DNA of 64,000 nucleotides from Polyodon spathula (GCF_017654505.1 NC_054571.1:411376-475375), one strand, 5' to 3'; positions 49,064-61,037 are shown, counted from the first letter of the stretch. The notes: generated by a model from the letters alone, not told the origin. Translations and numbers: made by a program.

Positions 49064-49359
49064 CGTTTGGAGGTGCAGTTGCCGCTCGACGCGCTGGTAG
49101 TCCCGTGGAAAGACGACGGCCAGGACATCCGAGATTTTTTGAGCCCGGGTCTGTCGCTCGTGTCCATGGCGTTCGAGCGCTCTATCTGCCGGTGGTGGTG
49201 CCGGTCGGTATCCGAATATCCCCGGTGCTTTATCTTGATGTGGGTCCGTGGTGTCCTCCAGAGATGCTGCGGCGGAGGTTTGAGAGTCGCCTGCCCTTCG
49301 CGGGGCACCGTCAGCGAGAGAGACATGCTCTTTTTGGAGCACGGCGGTGGCTCCATCAT
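49064..49359 (-). CDS. pde4a: pde4a long-isoform first coding exon (partial gene)
   Basis: This is the 5'-terminal coding exon of a cAMP-specific 3',5'-cyclic phosphodiesterase of the PDE4 family, which hydrolyses cAMP to AMP. The minus-strand reading gives about 98 residues. In order they contain SMSLSL (residues 11-16), [17 protein letters not shown] (19-35), [21 protein letters not shown] and [11 protein letters not shown], followed by a Ser/Thr/Gly-rich end. I recognise this series, and especially KPPPQHLWR and [10 protein letters not shown], as the isoform-specific N-terminus of mammalian PDE4A4/PDE4A5; PDE4D4 is similar but more distant. The PPP run fits the proline-rich character of this N-terminus, which is linked in mammals to SH3-protein binding and targeting. 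After the codon AAA the frame has CG followed by a gtatgg donor (GT at 49063-49062), so an Arg codon is split. The open frame beyond, to 49024, is intron read-through. Two adjacent ATGs occur. The second, at 49356, has A at -3 and G at +4 and aligns with the single mammalian Met, so it may be the true start. Catalytic exons are not seen in this window. Confidence 0.9.
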
Positions 49360-49480
49360 AGTGCAAATAATATGCGATTACAAATTAAGCCCCTTTTTTA
49401 TTTATACAGAGGGGAATAACTAAATAAAGAAAACTCTGGCTATTATTAAAGTAAATAACTTTGCAAAAAAATAAAGGCTA
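49360..49480 (-). promoter_or_regulatory. possible 5'UTR/core promoter of pde4a
   Basis: The 120 bases upstream of the pde4a ATG on the minus strand are AT-rich, in contrast to the CpG-rich exon. A TATAAATA motif lies on the minus strand at 49399-49406, about 40 bases before the ATG. If it were used, the 5'UTR would be only about 10-15 nt, which is short, so it may be fortuitous and the true start could lie further upstream. No clear splice acceptor was seen just before the ATG. Confidence 0.2.
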
Positions 49481-49900
49481 TGTATATTTATAGAACAAAG
49501 CAATACAGTCGTGTCTTATTATTTATAATATACCAATATTAGGTATCATTTTTACTACAAAAAAAAAAAAAACAACAATACTGTAATATAGAAAAATCAA
49601 TCACAGTGCAAATTATCACGCTGGGTTGGGATTATTCTGTTTTCTTTTCTTCTTGTTTCAATAAAAAGCAAACGAAAGGTATATAGGCAAGTAACACAGC
49701 CGCTTGTCCCTAAACCTATCACTAATGCATTCCCAAACCTAGATATTCCAGCTTATATGAAGGAAAATGATGACAGATATCCTCGTTTGATTTCTGATGA
49801 AGACGCGCAGCCGCCTGTTTCACACACTGCCCCGAAGTTATCCGCTCCCTCACCCATAACGCAATAAAAACATCACTTTTTTATGGTAGAATTTATTGCG

Positions 49901-49945
<45 letters not shown>

Positions 49946-51075
49946 GGTATCAGTCTCTTATTGGAAAATCGTTCCGGCTTATGCCTGTTGAGTTATTCCT
50001 CCCCGTTCCGCATACACTGCTCAGTAATGCGATTTACTGTCCCTGTCCGGTTTTCAGTGTGCGTTACTGGCCGCAATCATCTCTTGTTATCCATAGCTCC
50101 GGTCCTGGAATGCTTGCCGTTTCTGTAAGTCTGGAACAAACAGCTGCAGAATTTGTAACCGAAGCTGCCAACACAACAGTTCCCCTTTTTTTTTTTTTTT
50201 GTTTTTGCAAAACGAAACTGCAACGCTGTTTATATAAGGTATATCTATGGCAGCGCGGTGTTTCACAGGTACAGCAGTGCCGCCTGCGCGCTCGCAGTTA
50301 AAATATTGTTTTTAATAAAAGCAGAAAAGTGATCCGGAGAGTCAATCAAAGCCACTTGATTCAGGTCTCTCTCGCTTTTCATTCTCTCCTCTCTGTCTCT
50401 CCTCCCTGTCTCTCCTCCTCTCTCTCCTTCCCAGCTTGTCTGTGGTGGTATTGTTAGATTTAGTATTACTCATAACGCTCCGATATCCATTGGCTATTCC
50501 AGCGCCCTATTTCTTTCTTTCTTTCTTCCTTCCTTTCTTTTTCTCCTCTTCTTCTTCTGCAAAACCCCGCACTGTACTTTGATCAGCGCGCTGCTCCGTT
50601 ACCCGCTCAGTCTGTGTCTCTGTGTGCGCGTATGCGCTCGAGTGTCATTTGAAACTGATTTTTGATTGCTTTAAAAAAAAAAAAAAAAAAATCCGACGGC
50701 GATTGAATTCTGCTGCTGCTGAAGAGACCGCCTCTGCAGACGGTCTCCGGCTCCAGCGAGTTGGTGAACGCAGCCCTCCGCTGTGCGTTTCTTTATGGAT
50801 GTATTTTGCTTTTGCTCGGCGTTTGTTACACAAAAGACTCCACGGTACAGTAGGCACGGTGCTCTGCCCGTAACTGCTACAGCGTAGGACCACCTGTTTA
50901 TCACTGGGCTGCGGCGAGGCTTCAGTTTCCTTCCTTTATTTGGAAAGATGTGTCAGAAAAACAACTGATTTTTTGCACCTGCTCGCCGGCTACAGACGCA
51001 TTTCCCCTACCTATTTTAACTCCTGTGTTAAATTAAACACCCTAGGACTCCTGTGCGTGCTTGGCGTGTCCCCCG

Positions 51076-51146
<71 letters not shown>

Positions 51147-51593
51147 GTTTACTTAAAAATGTGATTAATCGTTCTCTATTGGATGTTAATATTGGTTTCC
51201 CGTTGCTTCACCAGGTTGCGTTGTTATATCTCCATTTATTACTTTGACTCTGGGCAACCACTAACGTGTGAGAACGATTACGAAGTGCAGAACAAAAAAA
51301 CCAAAAACCAAAAACGCTTGTTGTCACACAAAACTCCGGAGCACAAAGCAGTCTAGAGCTGAAGATGCTGAACTCGATCTGCAGATATTGGATATTTAAG
51401 CTATATAAATAAATAAATAAATAAATACACATACTATATACTAATTCTTAGCCAATGTCTCCTCGGTATTTCTGGGTGATTCCACGCTCTGTTTTTTCTT
51501 TGTCTATCTCGCTCCCTTCCGTGTGAAACCATTCCTAGCCTCGAGTCCTATTGCACCTTGCTTTATTGCTTTATAGCCTGTTTTGCTTTTGTC

Positions 51594-51625
<32 letters not shown>

Positions 51626-52037
51626 TATTATTATTATTATTATTATAGCTTTTTAACCCCCTGTTGCCGGGCGCATATGGACGCCTTCTAATTACGCACG
51701 ACGTTATTTATTTGTTTATTCCTTTTTACATGAGATAGATTATAGTGTGTTAGTTAATTGCTGTATTAATAAAAGTAGAATCTGATTTGAAGATAGATCT
51801 GGCTCCCCCAGCTGGGCACTAATAGAGCTAGGAAACTGGTATTACTGAATCATACCCCGCCCCAAAATCAGTGCCAAGGTCGCTTGACATTGAGTGTAGA
51901 ATGTAGAGAATTCCTAGGCAGTTCCACACAATACAATGCATGTGCAACGGAGAGGCACAGGGGCCAAACCTTAAGAGAGAGAGGGAGAGTTGATTTTTTT
52001 TTCTATGCTGATTGTTATATCTATCAGGAAATGCACG
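49481..52037. other. pde4a 5' flank, unannotated with microsatellites
   Basis: A-run of about 41 at 49904-49944 and further A/T runs at 49559-49572, 50188-50200 and 50672-50690. (ATT)n at 51077-51147 and 51597-51646, (AAAT)n at 51407-51426. The stretch 49970-51060 has more CpG than the surroundings and could belong to the promoter region. No exon recognised. Confidence 0.5.
50340..50560. promoter_or_regulatory. polypyrimidine-rich tract upstream of pde4a
   Basis: About 200 bases made largely of C and T on the plus strand (CTCTCTC, CTCCTC and TTTCTTTC blocks), so purine-rich GA on the pde4a coding strand. It lies about 1 kb upstream of the first exon. GA/CT tracts are common in vertebrate promoter regions and can adopt triplex structures. 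Regulatory function is inferred from position only. Confidence 0.3.
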
Positions 52038-52386
52038 TACAGCTCTGGCCATAAGTTTAGCATCTTCTAGAATTGTAGAATTGAGGCATCACTTTTGAAA
52101 AAGTAGACGAACGTAATTTAGATATTTTATTTAACGTTGTGTAATCAAAGAAACTACAAAATGATATAACACAAAAAAAAAAAAAAAAAAATCTACCGGA
52201 AGCCATAATAGCAGTACAGTAGTAGTTCTTGTTAGATTTGGAAATGTCACATTTTTCAGTGTCAGTTTTTCATTAAGTATGTAATGTGTAATTCAATATG
52301 TTAACGTGACATTGGTCAGCAGGTTGCGTTCGACTTCATGAAGCAGAATTCTCTAGGGTGATGCCAAACTATTGGCCATGGCTGTA
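52038..52386 (-). mobile_element. Tc1/mariner-like MITE, family T copy 6 (complete)
   Basis: Bounded by tacagctctggccataagtt on the left and tattggccatggctgta on the right, 349 bp. The interior (ctaccggaagccataatagc, gaaatgtcacatttttcagt) is reverse-complementary to copy 5. An A-run of about 19 bases at 52172-52190 is an internal expansion. Confidence 0.85.
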
Positions 52387-52456
52387 GGGCTGATCCTTTT
52401 AGAGTGACAGCCCATGTCAATCTGTTAACCTGGTCTGTTTTTAGGAACGTGCAGGA

Positions 52457-52595
52457 GAGACAGGCACTTGGAGATGAGTGGGAGGCAGTTTGGACCTGTG
52501 GGTTTTGTGAAAGGTCAAACAGCCAGACCTCCAGCTCAAATCCCAGCTCAGGGACCAGGATGCACGGGTTGACCTTGGGGATGCAAGCCGCATGA
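52457..52595 (+). mobile_element. degenerate SINE family A head, tentative
   Basis: gacctccagctcaaatccca gctcagggaccaggatg resembles the B-box part of family A (ggttcaaatcccagctcagc). The upstream A-box region is diverged and no tail was found. Confidence 0.3.
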
Positions 52596-52869
52596 CCGTT
52601 TTTGTACTTGACTGTAATATATACTGTTTATCAGTAAGATTGATTAAGGCTGCAGTCCAAGTAAAACAGACCTGTTTATGTAATAAAACTTGACTGTCAA
52701 CAGCATTCAAAACTAGTGCTTAAACACTGTGCATTAGCAGTTTCATTTGTACTGTTTTCCCCCAAAAACCCAGCATGTAAATGGAGTAGAGTTTAGAACA
52801 GAAGGTAGGAAGCATTGTTGTACACAGGGAGTTATAAATGCATGCACTAGCCTGCCAGGCGATGTATCT

Positions 52870-53010
52870 AAAACACTGGAAACATTTTAAAAAGATTCTG
52901 TGCTTTTAAATTAGCCCCCCCCCCCAGTAGGGGATAATTGTGTGCTAACAAGGATGAGCCTCGATGGGCAGAATGGCCTTTTCTTGTTCCCAAACTTTTC
53001 TTATGTTCTT
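52870..53010 (-). repeat. interspersed repeat, family C copy 3
   Basis: Minus-strand reading: aagaacataagaaaagtttg ggaacaagaaaaggccattc tgcccatcgaggctcatcct tgttagcacacaatt, then a G-run and tttaaaagcacagaatcttt. It preserves the 5' part missing from copy 1. Confidence 0.7.
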
Positions 53011-53305
53011 ACTGCTCTTATAAACGCCCCAGAGACCTTGACAGAGACCGTAAAGCCGTCCTTAGTCCCTGGTAACCTGCTGTCACAGTCAGAGAGCTGA
53101 AAGTGTAATAATATCTGTGCTACACACACCATGTGCAATGCAGAGCAGAAAAGAGGAACCACAGGAGTCCAGCTGTGCCACCTAGCCAGCAACAAAGGGG
53201 CTTAAACTTGTATCATTATTATTAGCGGCTTTACAGATCGTATTTGGGAATTGCTTAGACCCTCCTGAAAATGCTTCTCCTTCAGTCCACAATAATAAAC
53301 AGATA
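53011..53305. other. unannotated flank
   Basis: No gene or repeat recognised. Confidence 0.4.
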
Positions 53306-53525
53306 CATGAATGAACCAGCTTGCAGAGGGAGGGGAAGGGATGGCTGGAACAGCACAGTGCTTTACCACCCGTTCTCCACACTGAGACCTGAATGAACCT
53401 GCTTGCAGAGGGATGGGAGGGCAGTCACTGGAACAGCACAGTGCTTTACTACTCAACCCCACACTGAGACCTGAAAGAACCTGCATGCAGAGGGAGGGGA
53501 GGGCAGTCGCTGGAACAGCCCACGG
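53306..53525 (+). repeat. tandem repeat of about 73-80 bp, three copies
   Basis: Each copy carries gaacctgcttgcagaggga, ggggagggcagtc(a/g)ctggaacag and, in the first two, cacagtgctttac(t)accc followed by acactgagacctga. The third copy is truncated. Confidence 0.88.
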
Positions 53526-54852
53526 AGACTGCAGTTCACAATGTTATGTATTTGGGTCTGGAAATAAGTGAGCCCAGAAAATGAGAACTGTACAAAATCA
53601 AGAATCTTTATTAAATCAGTTACACACATAACACACCAACACAGAACCCCACGAACCCTGAAGCACACATGTTATAGAGGAGCTAACACGCAGCCTTACA
53701 CGTGTTGAGATACATTGTAACTATTTTGTGCATGCTGTGCAAGTGAACACGCTCTGCACCTGCACAGTAATATATAACACAGAGCAGGGATGAGTGGCAG
53801 CTCAACACTCTCAGCTCGACCAAGTTAAATAGAGGAATTGATTAACTGATTGAAAAACAAACACACCGGGGTGGCAGGAGAGGCTGTACGTGACCGGCCA
53901 AACTAACCAAGCCTGCCGCCCAGCCAGCGATTCTCCGGACTGAGGATTACTACTGCCCCAAACTCTCCTCCTGAAGTGAAGTATAGAGAAAACTTTAAGC
54001 AGCGCAGCGCATCAGCGTTACGCACGGCTCTGAGTTTGTGCTCTACCAAAGCCACAGTGATCTGCAGTGACAAGCGAGCCCTGCAGATGAGCACGGAGCT
54101 GTCAGACGTGAACAGCAGCAATCCAAAAAGAAAAACAGAACGAGTCTAAAGTCTGCAACTGAATGTGAATAACTTGTAATCCTTTTTTATTTATTTTTTT
54201 AGTGCATTGATAAATAATCTAGCGCAGGCTGAGCACAGGATTGTGGGCTCCTAGCAAATTTCTGTGGTTTGGTTTTACAGATCACAATTAGCCCCAGACT
54301 ACCTCACCTAAATTAACACTAGTGCTAACCAGCGGTGTGTGAAGCCCCAGCATATGCAGTATGTTTACCGTGTCGGTAATCTAAGACATCGCAATGTATG
54401 TCATTAAAGTTTCTTTTAGCATTTCTTGCTCAGCGCTGTTGAGTGTCTAAAGGTTATGAATGAATGTAATTTCAGGGGTTCAGGACAAACCCCGAAGACA
54501 CAGCAGTTGGTGCCACAGTCGGTGCTATCAGACTTGAAATGATACAGCAGTTGATAGTTTCACACGCTGCCCTGTCAAGACCCGCATTATCAAACGTGTA
54601 TCACGCTGAGTGTTTTCACACATTCAGTGCGGAGCATTGCAAGGATGACTGGAGATGCCAACCGTACCCCTCTGGAGAATCGCAGTCAATTTAATTAAGC
54701 AAAAGTTCAATTACGAAGTTGCTTAGACTTTCAGATTCCTCATTACAAGATTTAACACCCGGGAGATTTCGCCTCACTGCTTTCCCAAACTTTGTGTGTG
54801 TGTGTTGTAAAAAAGTGTGACATAGGTTCTTAAAGACAGACCCATTTAGACA
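53526..54852. other. unannotated flank
   Basis: No gene or classified repeat recognised. Confidence 0.4.
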
Positions 54853-55105
54853 TTAATAATAATCTTTATTTTTATATAGCACCTTTCATAGTGGACCACC
54901 GTCACAAAGCACTTCACAAGATAGGAGACTAGGGCGGGCGAACTATGCATCAGCTGCAGGGTCACTTACAACAACGTCTCACCCTGAAAGATGGAGCACA
55001 AGGAGGAGAAGTGACTTACTCAGGGGCACTGACTGAGCTGGGATTTGAACTGGGGACCTCCTGGTTACAAGGCTGTTTCTTCAACCACTGGACCACACAG
55101 CCTCC
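54853..55105 (-). mobile_element. tRNA-derived SINE, family A copy 3 (near complete)
   Basis: On the minus strand: A box TGGTCCAGTGG (complement of about 55086-55096), B-box-like AGTTCAAATCC (complement of 55041-55051), body gtgaccctgcagctgatgca and the tail ending in aaataaagattattattaat. Near full length at about 250 bp. Confidence 0.9.
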
Positions 55106-56513
55106 TATGAAGTGGTCTAAATCGTTCTCTAATTCTCTAAATCGAACCGCAAGCGAGCGCCAACCACTGCAAAACAGCCTGGCTCATCTGCATTTCTGCT
55201 TGCACCAGGGCAAAAGCCCTGATTATGTAAGTAAGCTGAAGTTTGGAAGGGATGCCGTTAAATCTGGCCTTGCCAACAATCACAGGCGTGGCCATTCCCA
55301 GCTTAAGTAACTGTATTGTTTAACTTTGTGTGAACCTTTTATTTTGGCCCTCGTGCCATGTTTACGTTGTGCCTGTTTGTTTTTGTTCATTAAAGTTCGC
55401 TTTGCGTGTAAAAACTGCTGCTTTCTCTCTCTTTCGTTTCCTGCCCATAACGTCTTGGGCCGAGACGCTACCCTGTCGCAGTTGCTACAGATCTTTTAAC
55501 TGTTATCTCATCTCACCGACCGGGGACAGACTCCATCGCGGCAGTGCATCACACAGCACTGACCGTAACCCGTGCAAAACTGTAATGTGAGATACATGAA
55601 CAGACATCGTGGTGCCTGCACTATATATGCACTTTAGTTTGGGAGGAAGGACTGCTCACACACTCATTATGCCACGCACTAACCAATCAGGAGGCTAGAA
55701 ACCAGGCACTTAACCCAGATGTTAATGTGATACAAACTATCTGATACAAAGGCCTTTCAGACGGCTGCATCATCAGCAACGTCAAGGTGTGGAGACATTA
55801 CAAAGCCTTCTCGTTGAATTGCTTCTGTTCTGCTTGCAGAAATGATCTGTCGACCGCGCTACACTAGTCACCAGTTCGTGAGACAGTCTAATTCTGTGCG
55901 ACTTGAATCTCAGAGGCTCTACTAAACACTTTTTTACTTCTTGACATTTTTACAGCAATCTATACCGCAGCCAATATTATGTCTCAATCCTAAAAACAAA
56001 CCCAACCCGCGAGGTAATGAACTCGACTAACGCAATTAAAGAAGTGATAATGGGCTCCAAATCTAATTTAGAGCAACAGCAGCAGCTAATTGCATCGATC
56101 GCTTCCTCACCCTGCACGCAACGCAGCCACGCATTAGCCTTCTAATTGCAGTGATGTCGCAACCCTTGCAGGTGCTAAAACCCTGTTTGTTTGTTTTTTT
56201 TTTTGCAGTTCGTTTAAAAAACATTTGATGAATATTTACTTGTGTTTACTGAAAAAACAAACAAACAAACAAACAAACAAAAAAAACAAACAGAATTGCT
56301 TGTTGTAACCCTATCATGTGCTGTGAGCGACCAGGGGATAGACTCATATCATGTGTAAATAAATACTAATAAAATGTATCCAGATAGCATTTATGGTTTT
56401 TGTTTTTTTTTGCAGTGATGGATTGTTCATGATAACCACCCCAGGAGAATGAATCTGGTGTTCTGCCCAGCTCGGAGACACACCTACTGAGAACAGATAG
56501 ATAGATAGATAGA
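55106..56513. repeat. unannotated flank with AAAC and GATA microsatellites
   Basis: (AAAC)n at 56257-56290 and (GATA)n at 56494-56514. The segment 56025-56120 (aacgcaattaaagaagtgat and neighbours) is homeodomain-site rich but unassigned. No exon. Confidence 0.45.
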
Positions 56514-56751
56514 TATGGCCAACTGTTCTTGCTTCATGAACTTGAAAGAAACCTGCTGAACAATGTTACATTTGTAGTTTTCCATATAATTGACAAAAAC
56601 TCAAAAATGTGACATTTGGAAATCTAACATGAAATATTACTGTACTACAGTACTATTGTGGCTTCCGGTAGACTTTTGCAATATAATTTTATAGCTTCTT
56701 TGATTACATGATATTAAATAAAAGATGATGCAAAATGTTTGGCCATAGCTA
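56514..56751 (+). mobile_element. Tc1/mariner-like MITE, family T copy 7
   Basis: tatggccaactgttcttgct tcatgaacttgaaagaaacc tgctgaacaatgttacattt on the left, gatgcaaaatgtttggccat agcta on the right. It abuts GATA repeats on the left and TA repeats on the right. The orientation is as in copy 5. Confidence 0.8.
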
Positions 56752-57300
56752 TATATATATATACAGATTTATATACCTCTTGCTGCTGGCTTGTGCTGTA
56801 TTTGCATTTTAGCTTCGGGGAACCATTTTCAAAATTAAAACTATCCATTATGCAGCAGCAAAACAAACCCTGACCCCAGCTGTTATGCCTTTGAAAGCAC
56901 CGGTATATAAAAATAACACACACTCACATGAGTGACTCATTCGGAGTCGAATTAAAATCTAAAGCAGAATTCTGTGATAACGAAAGGGGGGCGGGTAGGG
57001 GTGGGGAGAGACGCTACATAGTGGGGGACAAACAAACAACTTCAGAGTGATTAAAGAAACCTTGAATTATATTTGACTTGGCTGCTTGGTTCTTGAGCTA
57101 ATTAAAAGACAGGAGAAAGGAGTTTTCAACTGATGTAAACGGTGGTGGAACTAATTATGATTTTAATCATTAGAAGGAGGACACTGTGAAAACCAACATC
57201 TTATCTAGTGAGTGTGAGTCTCCATTAAATTAAGTGTCATTTCATTGTGTGTCATTATTCAAATCCACCACTGTTTAAATCAATTGAAGAATAAGAATAA
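56752..57300. other. unannotated flank
   Basis: No gene recognised. 57050-57290 is AT-rich unique-looking sequence. Confidence 0.4.
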
Positions 57301-57534
57301 TATCTTGATTTTTACATAGCGCCTTTCATAGTGGATCACCATCACAAAGTGCTTTACTGAGACACTACCAATGGGACATTGATTTAACATCTCATCTGCA
57401 GGATGGAGCACAAGGAGGTTAAGTGACTTGCTCAGGGTCTCACATGGTGAGTCAGTCAATGGCAGGGGTGAGATTTGAACCAGTGACCTTCAGGGGACAA
57501 GCCCTGGACTATAACCACTGGACCACACTGCCTC
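57301..57534 (-). mobile_element. tRNA-derived SINE, family A copy 4
   Basis: Minus-strand head gaggcagtgtggtccagtgg ttatagtccagggctt, B box GGTTCAAATCTC, a middle with gagcaagtcacttaacctcc, and the tail ctatgaaaggcgctatgtaa. The middle differs from copies 1-3 (the ctgcagctgatgcat block is replaced by ctgcagatgagatgttaaat), so it is a divergent subfamily. Confidence 0.88.
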
Positions 57535-59084
57535 AAATCGACTGCTGGCGAGGAGCGCCCGACCCTACTGGCATCTGATGCTCTCAGAGGAGGATAAAAA
57601 TGAAAATATGAGAGAAAACGTATTGGTCATGTTAAAGCAGTTTACTAGAGATGACTTTGGCATAAGCAGAGTGGCTAAAATGAGAGATAAAGCATGTGCA
57701 GGAATGTATGAGATGAAATCAGTTAACCAGGGTAACCTATAAGAGATTGGTTAGCGGTCGATTGCACTTGAATGGAGCAACAGCTAAAGGGCTGAATTCT
57801 ATTGTTAATTAATAAGAGATAAGAGTAAGATAGCAAAAACAGACTGCAGTCATGTCTGTTCTGAGCCCGTATGGTATAAATACTGGGCATGGAGGCGACA
57901 GACAGAGAAGCCTCTAATACCTCCAGGATGGGCTATCGGTGAATCAGTCTGAGGGCTCTCTCCAGGGGGTCAGGCAATCTGACCCATTGCCTCTGCTGGT
58001 GCATCTAAACAATAACATTCAATGCAGAATGCAATGTTGGTATTTGGAAATAATAAATGGCAAACATTGTTCAAATCTGAAACATGGTCTGGTGTCATCC
58101 TCAGAGCATGACAACTCTGTGTAAATGATTGGGGCTTCTTAATAAACAGCCTGTCATGTGTTATTCTCCCTCTATAAATATGTACCGCAGGTGCTTAACC
58201 TCGCTCCCCTCTACATGAATAACAGAAATGGCACCAGACAGGAAATGCATTTAGAGAACAATGGGGATTTACGTGACCTGTCTCCTACAACTGCAATTAT
58301 CTTATCTGCAAAGCTGCTGTCTAGTAATAGCAGAGCGAAGGACCGTGTTAAGACCACCATCACATTATGGTAGAAGATTTGTCAAGAAACACTGTCAGAT
58401 ATCGGATGCTGTATGGTTTGGGTGCTACAATAAACACAGCCATGGTGAAACTTCGGCGTGAGAAGCATAGAACACAGCTGTGTACCAGAGACTCTAAGAG
58501 GTCAACATTCACAAAGGGTGTTTCGTTGAGTTGTTTATCCACTGGTCATTGCGTAAACCGGGGTTTTGCGAATAGCAAACCAAGGCTGTTAGTCTTTCAG
58601 AGACGCACTTAACTGCACAAGCGCCAAGTTAATACATAAATACCAACCGTTAATAAAACAGTGAAATGAAAGACATGCGCAATGAAAAGCACTAGAACAT
58701 AGACACTCATAAAGAGGCCACGTCTTTCCTCTCCCTCACTCAGGCATCGATATTCAGCCAGGCTGTCTTGTGCTAATTCCACTCTTACTTTTTATATTAT
58801 GAGTTGTCAGAGATTTGTGGGCAGAAGGAGCCGAGGGAGCTGGGATGTGTGATCTGGTCCATTAAGCTTTTGCTGAGGAGAGGGTGTGCGGTGCCTTCGC
58901 GGCTTGCCTCTAGAGCAGGGCAACACCCCTGCAAGCAAAGGGAGGGAAGTTCAGGCAGCAGGAAGATCTTGGGGACCAATCTGTAAATGTTCCCATCCAG
59001 TTTCCCCATGCTTTCCCACGGTTATACTATGCATCTAGCATGGTTTACATGCACATGCATGGACACACACGCACACACGTGCAG

Positions 59085-59140
<56 letters not shown>

Positions 59141-59370
59141 AATTTAGTATTGATCGACTAAGTGCAATGCAATGATATTTTTCATTTTGGATCTGACTTT
59201 GTTTCACTGAAATTCACATTGCATTGCACCCAGCATGCCAGGCAGTCAGACCACTCTGAGAAGTCCTCAATCAATAAAAGTCTGATCACTAAACACAACG
59301 GCACAGGAAGTGGGCGTGGCTGAGAAGAGGAGGTTGTGATTCCCTGGGGCTTTGGTGAACTTCCTGTTTC
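57535..59370. repeat. unannotated flank with CA microsatellite
   Basis: (CA)n at about 59089-59138. No exon recognised. Opposed short open frames around 58158-58612 and 58797-59009 have no domain. Confidence 0.45.
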
Positions 59371-59641
59371 TGCAAGCAGCGTAGAGGGATATCCGCTAGA
59401 AAGAGTCCCGAGGTCATCAGATGAATCGAGGGCATTTCCCGAAGCACTGCCACCTTTCACTTCCAGAGCTCGGCAACTCTACAAAATCAACCCACCCTCA
59501 CCCTAACCCAACCCTAACCTTAACAAACCCCAGCCCGAAAACCTAACCCTAACCCAATACCTAACTCTTAACCGAACCATTAAGAATCATCTGATGCTCT
59601 CAGGACTTTCTAGTGGATATTCCTTTGTGCTGCTTTCTGCA
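59371..59641. repeat. foldback element with telomere-like core (complete)
   Basis: The left arm (tgcaagcagcgtagagggat atccgctagaaagagtcccg aggtcatcagatgaatcgag) is inverted in the right arm (aagaatcatctgatgctctc aggactttctagtggatatt cctttgtgctgctttctgca). The core at about 59496-59566 is a degenerate series of ccctaacccaaccctaac units. A half copy is at 33391. Confidence 0.8.
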
Positions 59642-60256
59642 ACATCCTGCCTGCTGGAGCTCTAGAGAGAAAAATAAATCCATGTGCAAAGAAAAAACTG
59701 CGTCAGAAACTGAGAAACAAACAGAAGACTTGTTTGAATGGGATACTGAATAGGTCGGACAATGACATCGTGTGCAGATTAAGAATTAAGAATGCCTTTC
59801 ACTTGTAAGGGTTTTTTAAAAATAATTTTGTGTTGCTATTTTAAGCCTTACTAATGAATATTTTGTACTATCCTCACAGACCCCTAGGGAAGAGCTTTAT
59901 ATTCAAAACATTTTAAATAATCAATGAAACCAAGGAAAGGAAGAGGCTTCTGTTAATGCTACTGTAACTTGCCTAGGCAAGATCATTGCCTTGCAACATT
60001 TTCCTATTTGCAGAGCATTTAGTTTTAAGAGTTCTTTAAAGACCGTTTAAAGCTATAAATATAATATGAGGAATTGAATTCCCTGGACGAGTGATAATTT
60101 CATGTATAGAGCCAAAAATACACCCCATAGATTATTTGCGTTAGGGTAGTGCAATCAATTATAACTACGGATTTAAAAAATATCTGAATGAAATATAAGA
60201 TTTAAATGCATGTGCAAATTAGTTTTTTTTTATACATGCTGTAATTTATTTTCTAC
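59642..60256. other. unannotated flank
   Basis: AT-rich unique-looking sequence, nothing recognised. Confidence 0.4.
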
Positions 60257-60422
60257 TGCATCAGCTGCAGAGTCTCTTACAGCAACGTCTCGCCTGAAAG
60301 ACGGAGCACAGGGAGGTTCAGTGACTTGCTCAGGGTCTCGCACAGCGAGTCAGCGGCAGAGCTGGGATTTGAACCTCCTGATATCAAGCCCTGTTCTTTA
60401 ACCACTGGACCACACTGCCTCC
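60257..60422 (-). mobile_element. tRNA-derived SINE, family A copy 5 (3'-truncated)
   Basis: Head and middle only: ggaggcagtgtggtccagtg gttaaagaacagggcttgat, B-box-like GGTTCAAATCC, gagcaagtcactgaacctcc, and tctgcagctgatgca at the truncation point. No tail. Confidence 0.88.
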
Positions 60423-61037
60423 ATTTTAGATGTTATTCCCATGTGTGTTGAATCCTATGTTGGCCCGCGATTTTGCTCAGGTAGATTTCCCGCTTAGCGC
60501 CGTTTTTACACAGCTTCAGTCTTCAGCATATTTTTTCGCCGTGCGAGGTGATCAGAATTTAAAAGAAGATAGCGTTTAAAGACAGCGCTCACGTTGAAAA
60601 AAACTAACGGATGCAAAGTAAAGACAACATGAGCAGAATTGCATACAGTAAAACTCATTACACATGGAAACAAATCAGAAAGTGTACACAGACACGTTCA
60701 TTTCTGCAGATATACCCTACGGTGGTTCCATCAAAGGCCAGAACTTCCACTGTAAAAAATGTCCTTTTTTTGGCTCTCGCTTTCAGGCGTAATTCCCATC
60801 TTATGGACGCTTTGCACTTTGCCTTCTATGTCAGTATTTCTAATCCCGTAGAGGTCAACGTGTACAGCAACGCTAATCTGAGTAACACTCCACTAATCTG
60901 TCCTGTTACATTTTCATCACATATCTTTATGATTCATTGAGGCTAGACTGTGCACTCATCAAACCTTTGACATTGCGCTCTGGTTTTTTCGCTTGCGTGT
61001 TTAATATGCAGAGGGTGATAATGAGGTCTGGGCAGAA
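60423..61037. other. unannotated flank
   Basis: The open frame at 60611-60940 (109 residues) has no recognisable domain or splice context. Confidence 0.4.

Noticed and set aside
49028..49423. Overlapping plus-strand frames (118 and 104 residues) opposite the pde4a exon
   Set aside because: They are antisense shadows of a GC-rich coding exon.
54853..55105. tRNA gene (A and B boxes present)
   Set aside because: The head does not fold as a complete cloverleaf and is joined to a SINE body and tail. It is a tRNA-derived SINE.
59490..59571. Chromosome-end telomeric repeat
   Set aside because: Units are degenerate and enclosed by inverted arms of a foldback element; unique sequence continues on both sides.
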